DNA of 64,000 nucleotides from Streptomyces sp. NBC_01217 (lineage in GTDB: Bacteria; Actinomycetota; Actinomycetes; Streptomycetales; Streptomycetaceae). The DNA lies in contig NZ_CP108538.1 of the NCBI RefSeq assembly GCF_035994185.1, positions 1,178,001 through 1,242,000 of the forward strand, written 5' to 3'. The translations under genes and the position numbers were made by a program. Of this stretch, positions 27,061 through 34,687 are shown piece by piece (positions within the stretch are counted from its first letter, which is position 1; each line of letters starts with the position of its first letter). The notes under the pieces are model-generated. The model was not told where the DNA came from. It did no database searches and worked only from the letters and a program-made list of their open reading frames with translations.

Positions 27061-27250
27061 CGTCGGCAGAGGTGTTCACATCGGCAGCTTGCCTGATCGA
27101 GGTTCCTCGCACAGTGGTTGACGCCGCATCAGGCGGGCGCCGGACATCCCGGGCCTGGTTCCGTACCGGCCCTCCTTGATCGATGATGATGCACAGGGCC
27201 GCCGTCCCCGGTACGGCACCGGCTGTCCCAGGAACAGGAAGGGGTTCCCG

Positions 27251-28579
27251 ATGCGGGAAACGACGCCAGACCAGTCTCCGCCGGACGATCGGTCCGGCCA
27301 CGGCTCGGACGAGGAAGCCCAGGTGATCGTGGTGGGGGCGGGGCCCGCGGGCTCGGCCGCGGCCTTCCACCTCGCCAGGGCGGGCGTCGACGTCCTGCTC
27401 CTGGAGAAGTCCCGCTTCCCCCGGGAGAAGGTGTGCGGCGACGGTCTGACACCACGCGCGGTGCACCAGCTCATCAGGATGGGCGTCGACATCAAGGCCC
27501 CGGGGTGGACGCGTTCACGCGGAATGCGCTGGGTGGCCGGGGACCATCAGGTGCACATCGACTGGCCCGCGCTCGGGCGTTACCCGGACTTCGGGCTCTC
27601 GCGCAGCCGGCACGACTTCGACGACATCCTGGCCCGGCACGCGGTCGCCGCGGGAGCGCGGCTGCGCGCCGGTGTGAAGGTGACCCAGCCCCTGACCGAC
27701 CGCGCCGGACGTATCACCGGTGTGACCGCCACGACCGACGAGAAGGAACCCCTGGCCTTCCGCGCGCCGATCGTCATCGCCGCCGACGGCGCCTCCGCCC
27801 GCCTGGCACTCGCCATGGGTCTGCAGCGGGACACGCGCAGACAGATCGCGACTGCCGCGCGCCGCTACTACCGCAGTCCGGAGCGCTCCCAGGAGGAGTA
27901 CCTGGAGCTGTGGGCCGACCTCCGCTTCCCGGGAAGCGATCACTATCTGCCCGGATACGGCTGGATCTTCCCCATGGGCGACGGCCGCGTCAATGTCGGC
28001 CTCGGTGCGCTGCCCCACCGGCGGCACGGAAAGGCGGACCTGCGCGCCACGCTGGACGAGTGGCTGGCGCGTACCCCGCACGCCTGGGGGTTGCGCGAGG
28101 AGAACGCGGAGGGCCCCGTCCGGAGCGCGGCCCTTCCCCTGGGCTTCAACCGTCATCCCCTCTACACCCGCGGGCTGCTCCTCGTCGGCGACTCCGGGGG
28201 CATGATCAGCCCGTGGAACGGCGAGGGCATCGGCCAGGCGATGGAGGCCGGCGAAGTGGCGGCCGAGACCGCCGCGCTCGCCCTCGCGCTCCCCCGGGGG
28301 GCTAGGCGGGAACAGGTGCTGCGCGGCTACCCCGTCGAGATGAACCGCCGCTGGGGACGCTACTACCGTCTCGGCAATACGGCCGCCGACCTCGTCTTCA
28401 GCCGTTCGGGCTTCCAGCCGGTCCTCAACCGTTACGTCATGGGGTCGCCTTTCCTGCTCAACACCCTGGCCCGGCTGCTCACCAACCTCACGGACAAGCC
28501 CTCGCACGACGTGATCGACCATGTGCTGAACGGCGTCGTGCGTCTCGTCCCGGAACCGAAGGTGCCACGCAGGCGCTGA
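27251..28579 (+). CDS. Geranylgeranyl-reductase-family FAD oxidoreductase
   Basis: Flavoprotein of 442 residues. The N-terminal FAD fold shows VIVVGAGPAGSAAAFHLARAG (within residues 25-46) and the second FAD site at GLLLVGDSGGMISPWNGEG near residue 312. KVCGDGLTPRAV near 65 is the signature of the geranylgeranyl reductase family, which saturates isoprenoid chains of quinones or lipids. Actinobacterial members are linked to menaquinone side-chain or lipid reduction; the actual substrate here is not known. ATG with AGGAAGGGG upstream. It stands alone, convergent with the FG-GAP gene. Confidence 0.9.
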   Translation: MRETTPDQSPPDDRSGHGSDEEAQVIVVGAGPAGSAAAFHLARAGVDVLLLEKSRFPREKVCGDGLTPRAVHQLIRMGVDIKAPGWTRSRGMRWVAGDHQVHIDWPALGRYPDFGLSRSRHDFDDILARHAVAAGARLRAGVKVTQPLTDRAGRITGVTATTDEKEPLAFRAPIVIAADGASARLALAMGLQRDTRRQIATAARRYYRSPERSQEEYLELWADLRFPGSDHYLPGYGWIFPMGDGRVNVGLGALPHRRHGKADLRATLDEWLARTPHAWGLREENAEGPVRSAALPLGFNRHPLYTRGLLLVGDSGGMISPWNGEGIGQAMEAGEVAAETAALALALPRGARREQVLRGYPVEMNRRWGRYYRLGNTAADLVFSRSGFQPVLNRYVMGSPFLLNTLARLLTNLTDKPSHDVIDHVLNGVVRLVPEPKVPRRR

Positions 28580-28590
28580 GCCGGAACGGC

Positions 28591-28628
28591 AGCGCACCGG
28601 GAAGCCTGTCGGAGGCCCCCGGTGCGCT
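28591..28628. terminator. Hairpin between convergent genes
   Basis: AGCGCACCGGG and CCCGGTGCGCT form a perfect 11-bp stem; the loop contains a further small stem GCCT/AGGC. Placed between two convergent genes. Confidence 0.75.
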
Positions 28629-28663
28629 GTTCCCGTACTGCCCTGTCCTGTCCGCAGTCCGTG

Positions 28664-30154
28664 TTACTCGTCGATCGTGGCCCCGTACGCCGCGTCCAGC
28701 GACGGAGCGCTGAGCGAGCCGCCGCCGTACGTCCACGAGCCGGTGGCCGTGACTCCTCCGGAACCGGCCGAGAGCACCCACACCACACCGTCACCGGTGT
28801 TCTCACCGGGGGCGGACGCCAGCAGGCCGAAGCGGCCGTCCCTGTTCGGGTCGGTCAGCCTGACCTGACCGCCCCAGCGGTCGCCCTTCTCCGCGGCGCC
28901 CGGCACATTCACGGAGTTCTGGTCCCACGACTTGGCTCCGGTGGCGGTCAGTCCGCCGGACGCGCCGCGCAGCACCCACACCGCCCCCGCGTCCGGGACC
29001 GTGCCGATGTCCTCGCCGGACGCGCCGATCGCCACGTCCGCGTACCCGTCGCCGTTGGTGTCCGCGACGGAGAGGTCCGTGCCCCAGCCGTCACCGCGCT
29101 CGGCCGTGCCCGGGACGCCGGGCGAGCCCTGGGTCCACCACTGCGGCGGGCTGCCCGCGCCGTCGACGCCGAGCGGCCCGTCGGGGCTGCCGTAGTAGAC
29201 GCCGATCAGGCCGCCGGTCATCGACTCACCGCCGTCGTCGGGGCTGTGCGGTTCGCCGGTGACGAGGTCGTCGTAGCCGTCGTTGTCGATGTCGCCGGAG
29301 GCCGTGACGGGGCCGCCCCGCAGGTCGCGCTCGTACACCAGGCCCTGCGTCTGCCCGGAGAAGAAGGACGACCAGCCGTGGCCCGGCTCGTCGCCGACGG
29401 TAACGCCGGAGACGACGAGGTCGGCGAGACCGTTGTCGTCGTAGTCGCCGGTGGTCAGGGATTTGGGCTGGATCTGTCGCTCCGCCGACGTTACGGCGAG
29501 GCGGTTGCGTGCGGTGCGCTCCAGCGGCGTGGACTTCGGCTGCGGGGCCGCGTCGTACATGTACAGCTCCAGGGCGTCGCGGCCGAGGACGGCCAGTTCG
29601 TCGCCCGGGGTGTCAGGGCTGAAGCGGGCGGCGGCGAGGGCGCTGCCGAACTTCTCGCCGGCCGAGGGCCTGTCCGCCTCCAGCCAGTCGCTGTCCGCGC
29701 CGGCCAGTCCCCGAGAGGACCCCCACAGAACGGTGATCCCGCCCGCGTCCGCGACCGTCCCGATGTCCTCGCCCGGGATGCCCACGATCGCGTCGTCGTA
29801 TCCGTCCGCGTCGAGGTCGCCGGTGGCCAGCGCCTTACCGAAGCCGTCGCCCGTCTCGGCGGCGCCCGGCACCCCTGTGGTGGACTGGCTGACGACCGCG
29901 GTCCTGCGGGTGCCGATCCCCGTCGACGCGCCGTACTGCACGGTCACGTACCCCGCGCTCTTCTTTCCGCTGACGGTTGCGCCCGGCGCGCCGATGAGCA
30001 CGTCTTCGTAGCCGTCGCCGTTGAAATCGCTGTTCCGGTCACTTGCGTGCGTGCCGCCGGGGGTACCGGCGTACGCGGCGGGAGCCGCGATGCCGGCTCC
30101 CGCCATCAGGAGAAATGAGGCCGCGGCAACGGCGGCCGAACGGTAGGTGCGCAC
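28664..30154 (-). CDS. Secreted FG-GAP (integrin-alpha-like) repeat protein
   Basis: Exported beta-propeller protein of 496 residues. A signal peptide (residues 1-30, ending AAYAG) is followed by about seven FG-GAP repeats, each with a calcium-binding D-x-D/N-x-D-G loop: DFNGDGYEDVLIG, DLDADGYDDAIVG, DYDDNGLADLVVS, DIDNDGYDDLVTG, DTNGDGYADVAIG and DPNRDGRFGLLAS. This resembles the N-terminal propeller of alpha integrins; Streptomyces encode many such secreted proteins of unknown role. Start GTG with AAGGAG seven bases upstream. One central repeat (DTPGDELAVLG) is diverged. Confidence 0.93.
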   Translation of the reverse strand: MRTYRSAAVAAASFLLMAGAGIAAPAAYAGTPGGTHASDRNSDFNGDGYEDVLIGAPGATVSGKKSAGYVTVQYGASTGIGTRRTAVVSQSTTGVPGAAETGDGFGKALATGDLDADGYDDAIVGIPGEDIGTVADAGGITVLWGSSRGLAGADSDWLEADRPSAGEKFGSALAAARFSPDTPGDELAVLGRDALELYMYDAAPQPKSTPLERTARNRLAVTSAERQIQPKSLTTGDYDDNGLADLVVSGVTVGDEPGHGWSSFFSGQTQGLVYERDLRGGPVTASGDIDNDGYDDLVTGEPHSPDDGGESMTGGLIGVYYGSPDGPLGVDGAGSPPQWWTQGSPGVPGTAERGDGWGTDLSVADTNGDGYADVAIGASGEDIGTVPDAGAVWVLRGASGGLTATGAKSWDQNSVNVPGAAEKGDRWGGQVRLTDPNRDGRFGLLASAPGENTGDGVVWVLSAGSGGVTATGSWTYGGGSLSAPSLDAAYGATIDE

Positions 30155-30304
30155 GAGCGGCTCCTTGGTCCAAGGATGACCGGGCGGGTGCGGGGGCGAT
30201 GACCGGAAAGGGCCCGTTCCTTCCTGGCGTCCTGTTTGACCGAGGATGCGGCAGAAGGGTTGTACGGAAGGTTTGCCGAGGGCCGGTCTTCGTGTGAGGC
30301 GCCG

Positions 30305-31078
30305 CTACGACCGGCGGCGGGGCTTTTGGCGCTTGGCGCCCTTGGAGCCTCCGGAACCGCTCCGCGGGTTCTTCGCCGACGCCTTGCCGGCTGCGGGCTT
30401 GCGGCGTGCGCCGCCCGTGTCGGGGCGCTTGGCCTTCGGCTGCGCCGGGGCCTGTGCCTGGGCCTTGGGGCGGCCCCGGGAACTGTTCACGGTCCGGCCG
30501 CGGACGATCCCGATGAAGTCCTCCACCAGGTCCGTCGTCTCGTCCTGCGGCCACGACAGCGCGACGCCCGATTCGGGGGCGTCGGAAACCGGCCGGTAGG
30601 TGAGGTCCTTGCGGTGATGGAGGCGGGCGAGTGACTGCGGGACGACGAGGAGGCCCACTCCCGCCGCCACCAGCTCGATGGCGTCCGCCGTCGTGGCGGG
30701 GCGCTCGATGGCGGGCCGTCCCGGCCGGTGCTCCCATTCGAGGGTGTCGTCGAGCGGATGCAGCACGATGTCGTCGGCGAGATCCTCGGCGGAGACCTCC
30801 TCGACCGCCGCCACGACGTGGTCCTTGGGGATCACCACCACCGTCGTCTCGGTGTAGAGGGGGATCGCACTGAGGCCCGTCCGGTCGATGGGCAGCCGCA
30901 CGAGACCCGCGTCGGCGCCGCCGCCCCGCAGCACGTCGGCCGCCTCGGCGGCCGACACACCCACGAGGGTCAGCGGGACGTCGGGCAGCCGCTCGTTCCA
31001 GATCCGCACCCACTTGGTGGGGGTCACGCCGGGGACGTACGCGAGCCGGAACGAAGGGGTTTCTTCCGAGCTTGTCAC
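30305..31078 (-). CDS. LysR-type effector-binding domain protein without HTH
   Basis: Protein of 257 residues that consists of a LysR substrate-binding domain (residues about 8-195: FRLAYVPGVTPTKWVRIWNE at the start, TTVVVIPKDH, VAAGVGLLVVPQSLA) and lacks the N-terminal winged helix expected in LysR regulators, which would need about 90 more residues. The last 60 residues are a Lys/Arg/Pro/Ala-rich tail resembling nucleic-acid-binding tails. It starts with a GTG only 58 bases from the divergent DUF5997 gene. It may bind a small molecule and act with the neighbour; function unknown. Confidence 0.85.
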   Translation of the reverse strand: MTSSEETPSFRLAYVPGVTPTKWVRIWNERLPDVPLTLVGVSAAEAADVLRGGGADAGLVRLPIDRTGLSAIPLYTETTVVVIPKDHVVAAVEEVSAEDLADDIVLHPLDDTLEWEHRPGRPAIERPATTADAIELVAAGVGLLVVPQSLARLHHRKDLTYRPVSDAPESGVALSWPQDETTDLVEDFIGIVRGRTVNSSRGRPKAQAQAPAQPKAKRPDTGGARRKPAAGKASAKNPRSGSGGSKGAKRQKPRRRS

Positions 31079-31136
31079 TCCGCCAGGTTACCGGCCCTGG
31101 TCAGAGGTAGCGCACATGCTCGATACCCTTGGCACC

Positions 31137-31541
31137 ATGACGTCGCACAAGACCACCCAGACAATGAAGCCCGCGACCGCGGCAAAGAAGCTGGGTGTGT
31201 ACCTAGAGGCCACCCCCGCAGAGTTCCAGGAGGGTGTCGTCTCGCGCACCGAGCTGAACACACTGCAGTCCGACCCGCCCGAGTGGCTGCAGGAGCTGCG
31301 GCGCAACGGCCCGCACCCCCGGCCGGTGGTCGCGGCGAAGCTCGGCATCTCCATCTCGGGTCTCGCCCGTGGCGGAATCACGGACGCCCTCACCACGGAG
31401 CAGATCGAGACGCTGAAGACGGACAACCCCGAGTGGCTCCAGCAGGAACGCGCCACCCAGGCCGGGGTTCGTAAGGAAGCGGTGCGCATCAAGGAGAAGA
31501 ACGCGGCGCGCGACGAGAAGCCCGAGGGTCCGCGTTCCTGA
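31137..31541 (+). CDS. DUF5997-family protein with internal duplication
   Basis: Small basic protein of 134 residues of a conserved actinobacterial family with unknown function. Two copies of a unit of about 38 residues are visible: KLGVYLEATP... ending DPPEWLQELR, and KLGISISGLA... ending DNPEWLQQER. The second contains a helix-turn-helix-like stretch (VVAAKLGISISGLARGG). ATG 31137 follows a possible promoter at about the distance of a leaderless message; ATG 31116, with AGAGG upstream, would add seven residues. Divergent from the LysR effector-domain gene, which suggests joint regulation or a shared complex. Confidence 0.85.
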   Translation: MTSHKTTQTMKPATAAKKLGVYLEATPAEFQEGVVSRTELNTLQSDPPEWLQELRRNGPHPRPVVAAKLGISISGLARGGITDALTTEQIETLKTDNPEWLQQERATQAGVRKEAVRIKEKNAARDEKPEGPRS

Positions 31542-31565
31542 CCCCTGCCTCCTGGCCCACGCGGA

Positions 31566-32366
31566 TCAGGGCCTCTGTCGCAACGGCGTCGCCCCGGCCC
31601 CGGCCGCCCGCACCGACGCGGTGACGGTGCGGGTCAGGGCGGCGCGGTGGTCGTTCAGATAGAAGTGACCGCCGGGGTAGAGGTGGACGCCCTGGAGGTA
31701 CGGGGAGTGCTCGGACCACGCCTTGAGCCGCGCGGGCTCCACGACAGGGTCCCGGTCGCCGCCGAACACGGTGAAGGGCAGAGGCAGTGAGCCGGTGTCG
31801 GGCTCACGCGCCCAGGTGTCGACGAGTTTGAAATCGCTGCGGAACATGGGCTCGAACATCTGCCACAGTTCGTCGTTGTCGAGCAGCTCGGCCGGGGTGC
31901 CGCCGACCGACCGCAGCCAGTCCCGCAGCTCGGCGTCGGAGCTCTCGTGCCGTCCTGGGCGGCGCAGATACCTCGCACCCCGGGGCGGGCCGAAGGCGGA
32001 GAGCCCGAGCCAGACCGGCCGCGGGCCGTCGTCCTGTGCGGCGAGCCTCAAGGTCAGTTCGTACGCGACCAGGGCTCCCATGCTGTGGCCGAAGAAGGCG
32101 AAAGGCCGGTCGAACAGCGGCAGCAGCTTCTGGTGGAAGTGGTCGACCAGATCGTCGACCCGGTCGGCCGCCGGCCGCTCGCGCTCGTACGCACGCCCGG
32201 GGGCGTTCAGCGGACACAGCTCCCAGTCCGGCGGGAACTCCGCTACCCAGTCCCGGTAGAGGAGATGCGATCCACCGGCGTGGTGGAAGAGGAAGAGGCG
32301 CAGGGAGGGGTCGGCGACAGGGCCCGCGCCGACGGCGGCTCCACTGATCACTGCGGTGTGCGTCAT
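31566..32366 (-). CDS. Type II thioesterase
   Basis: Alpha/beta hydrolase of 266 residues that removes wrong acyl groups from carrier proteins of polyketide or non-ribosomal peptide synthases. Family marks: LRLFLFHHAGGSHLLYRDW near residue 22, the nucleophile elbow FFGHSMGALVAYE near 92, the catalytic Asp in GGDRDPVV near 203, and the His in YPGGHFYL near 233. No biosynthetic cluster is visible nearby, so it either serves a distant cluster or is a relic of one. Confidence 0.9.
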   Translation of the reverse strand: MTHTAVISGAAVGAGPVADPSLRLFLFHHAGGSHLLYRDWVAEFPPDWELCPLNAPGRAYERERPAADRVDDLVDHFHQKLLPLFDRPFAFFGHSMGALVAYELTLRLAAQDDGPRPVWLGLSAFGPPRGARYLRRPGRHESSDAELRDWLRSVGGTPAELLDNDELWQMFEPMFRSDFKLVDTWAREPDTGSLPLPFTVFGGDRDPVVEPARLKAWSEHSPYLQGVHLYPGGHFYLNDHRAALTRTVTASVRAAGAGATPLRQRP

Positions 32367-32580
32367 GCCCCGGCCCTCTTCTCGGCCGACTCCATCAACT
32401 GCGCCCCCGTCGTACTGGTGTCAGGGCGATTGTCGCAGCCGTTGCGGACCTCGTGGCCCGCTCCCGCGGTGACGTGGGCCACGTCGGGGACGGCCGCCGG
32501 TGATGCCCTTCACGCCCGCCATGCGTTGAATCCCGCTGCGGCGCAGGGCCGGTGCACGGCAGCAGCGGGTGAACGGAGCC

Positions 32581-33252
32581 TCAAGAGCCGCCCGGGCGCA
32601 CCAGTCCGGTCTCATACGCATGGATCGCGGCCTGGGTCCGGTCGCGCAGACCGAGCTTGACCAGGATCCGGCTCACATGCGTCTTGACGGTCTGCTCCGC
32701 CACCACCAGGCACCCGGCGATCTCCGCGTTCGACAGGCCCTGTGCGATCAGGGAGAGGACCTCGGTCTCGCGCTCCGTGAGGTTGCCGCTGCGGCCCTTG
32801 ACCGGGCTGCGCGGGACGTCGGACATCCGGGAGAACTCGGCGATGAGCCGCTTGGTGATGTTCGGCGCGAGCAGGGCCTCACCGGCCGCCACCACCCGTA
32901 CCGCATGGGCGAGTTCCGTGGCCGACGCGTCCTTCAGCAAGAACCCCGACGCCCCGGCACGCAGCGCCTCGTACACGTACTCGTCGAGGTCGAACGTGGT
33001 CAGGACGAGGACCTTGGCGGTGGCGGCGGGCGATGCCGTGATGCGGCGGGTCGCCTCGATGCCGCCGACCCCGGGCATCCGTATGTCCATCAGGACTACG
33101 TCGGGGGCCAGTTCGGCGACCTTGGCGACGGCGTCGACGCCGTCCACGGCCTGGCCGACGACTTCGAGATCGGGTTCGGCGTTGAGCAGGACCGTGAATC
33201 CCTGACGGACCATCACTTGATCATCGGCGATCAGAACGCGAGTGGTCGTCAC
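32581..33252 (-). CDS. NarL/LuxR-type response regulator (kinase partner lost)
   Basis: Two-component response regulator of 223 residues. The receiver domain has the acidic pair DD at 10-11, phospho-acceptor Asp56 in VVLMDIRMPG, the Thr in VLVLTTFD and Lys in GFLLKD; the LuxR helix-turn-helix lies at about 155-215 (LTEREREV-like LTERETEVLSLIAQGLSNAE). Its GTG has GGAGG seven bases upstream and overlaps, as GTGA, the stop of a short upstream frame that looks like the last residues of a histidine kinase. The rest of that kinase is missing. Confidence 0.93.
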   Translation of the reverse strand: MTTTRVLIADDQVMVRQGFTVLLNAEPDLEVVGQAVDGVDAVAKVAELAPDVVLMDIRMPGVGGIEATRRITASPAATAKVLVLTTFDLDEYVYEALRAGASGFLLKDASATELAHAVRVVAAGEALLAPNITKRLIAEFSRMSDVPRSPVKGRSGNLTERETEVLSLIAQGLSNAEIAGCLVVAEQTVKTHVSRILVKLGLRDRTQAAIHAYETGLVRPGGS

Positions 33253-33312
33253 GGGTTGTCCTCCACAAGGTCGCCGGGTGCGGCAGGCATATCAGGTGCG
33301 GCGGGAAGCCGT
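33249..33312 (-). pseudogene. 3' stub of a deleted histidine kinase gene
   Basis: Immediately upstream of the response regulator, a frame encoding RLPAAPDMPAAPGDLVEDNP ends in a TGA that overlaps the regulator's GTG by GTGA, the normal coupling of kinase and regulator in Streptomyces. The preceding codons no longer match a kinase; the join to unrelated kinase debris lies near 33312. Only the disordered tail of the sensor kinase seems to remain. Confidence 0.5.
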
Positions 33313-33629
33313 GTGGGCGAATATGGCACAGTCGTGCCGGTGGGTGCACTGCGACCTCAGGGCCCCGCCCACATGGGCGCGTACCGGATTCTCGCCCGGC
33401 TCGGCGCAGGCCGCGACCATGGAGACCGTACGCAGCGCCTGCACCGCCCAGTGCCGTCGACGCGATTCCGATCGGCGACGACAGGGGCGACTGGACGGTG
33501 GTGCTGCACCGCGTCGAGGGCGGGCCCACGACGTACACATCCATCGTGCGCAAGGGCTTCCACGCGCAGGGCCTTTCGCCCGGGCGCGCCGCAGCCCGCC
33601 CCGGAGCGGCACCTGTTGATCAGGAGTAG
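33313..33629 (+). pseudogene. Ser/Thr protein kinase gene remnant
   Basis: The first frame (from GTG 33313) encodes VGEYGTVVPVGALRP and MGAYRILARLGAG, the start of an actinobacterial Hanks-type kinase up to the glycine loop, then stops matching. In the next frame from about 33430 a Pro/Ala-rich linker leads into DWTVVLHRVEGGPTTYTSIV and ends at TAG 33627-33629, with coding-like third positions, as in the C-terminal part of such a kinase. The whole catalytic core (about 250 codons) is missing and the two pieces are out of frame. The end overlaps the aldo/keto reductase stop. Confidence 0.55.
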
Positions 33630-34585
33630 AAGTTGCGCTGCCACCGGTGCTTGGCCAGGACGGCGAGCCGGTCGGCGGTGAGCGGATGCCCGTCGCTCAG
33701 GGCCGTATTGCGCTCGACGTTGCGTACGGTGCGCATCCCGGGGATGACGGTGGATACCGCCGGTGAACTCAGCACGAACCGCAGCGCGTTCTCGGCGATC
33801 TCGTCGGGTGCGATGCCGAGGTCGGCGACGATCGCGGCCACCCGCTGTTCGACCTGGGCCGGGCGGTCGTCGCGGAAGTAGCGGTTGCGCCAGTCGCCCT
33901 CGGGGAACGTCGTGCCGGCGGTGATCCGTCCGGTCAGGCCGCCCTCGTCGAGCGCCACCCGCACGATGACACCGACGCCGTGCTCCTCACAGGCCGGCAG
34001 CAGCGCGTCGGCGGGTGCCTGGTCGAAGACGTTGTAGATGACCTGCACAGTGTCCACGGCACCGCTGCGTACGAGTGCGAGTGCGTTGTCGGGCTGGTGG
34101 TCGTTGACGGAGACGCCGAACAGGCGGATCTTTCCCTCCTGCTTCAGTGCGGCGATCGTCTCCAGCCAGTCGCCGCGGCCGACCCAGTCATCGCTCCAGA
34201 CGTGGAACTGCAGTACGTCGAAGTGGTCCAGGCCGCCGGCACGCAGGCTGGTCTCCAGGCTTGCGCGGATGTGCTCTCCCGGGAACGTCTCGGCCGGGTC
34301 CAGCCCGTCGGGCGCCGGCCAAATGCCGTTCTTCGGCGGCACCTTGGTGGCGACGAGCACCTCGTCACCGGCCCGCTCGCGCACGACCCGGCCGACGATC
34401 CGCTCGCTCTCGCCGTAGCCGCGGGCGGTGTCGACGAAGTTCACGCCGAGGTCGATCGCCCGGTTCAGGGCGCGTACGGATTCGTCCTCCGTGGCGCCCA
34501 CCCAGGCGGACTCACCGATGCCCCAGGCGCCGTAACCGATCTCGGACACGGACAGTCCGCTGCGTCCCAGCTCGCGGTAGCGCAC
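33620..34585 (-). CDS. Aldo/keto reductase
   Basis: NADPH-dependent oxidoreductase of 321 residues with a TIM-barrel. MRYRELGRSGLSVSEIGYGAWGIG is the usual N-terminus; the catalytic Asp in NFVDTARGYGESE, the Lys in VLVATKVPP and the Tyr in RGYG are present, and the His position is in DVLQFHVW. GTG at 34585 is preferred: GGAGG lies six bases before it, whereas the in-frame ATG at 34591 abuts the same site. Stands alone; substrate unknown. Confidence 0.92.
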   Translation of the reverse strand: MRYRELGRSGLSVSEIGYGAWGIGESAWVGATEDESVRALNRAIDLGVNFVDTARGYGESERIVGRVVRERAGDEVLVATKVPPKNGIWPAPDGLDPAETFPGEHIRASLETSLRAGGLDHFDVLQFHVWSDDWVGRGDWLETIAALKQEGKIRLFGVSVNDHQPDNALALVRSGAVDTVQVIYNVFDQAPADALLPACEEHGVGVIVRVALDEGGLTGRITAGTTFPEGDWRNRYFRDDRPAQVEQRVAAIVADLGIAPDEIAENALRFVLSSPAVSTVIPGMRTVRNVERNTALSDGHPLTADRLAVLAKHRWQRNFYS

Positions 34586-34687
34586 AGTCATCCTCCACAT
34601 CATGGTCCCGCCCCGGCCGAGCCGAGGCTTCCGGCAGAAATCACGTCGACGATAGGCGACTTGGAGCGCGGGCACCGGCCGCGGTGC

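Noticed and set aside
31566..32366. Type II thioesterase as evidence of a polyketide or peptide cluster
   Set aside because: No synthase, carrier protein, tailoring enzyme or pathway regulator lies in the surrounding 20 kb.
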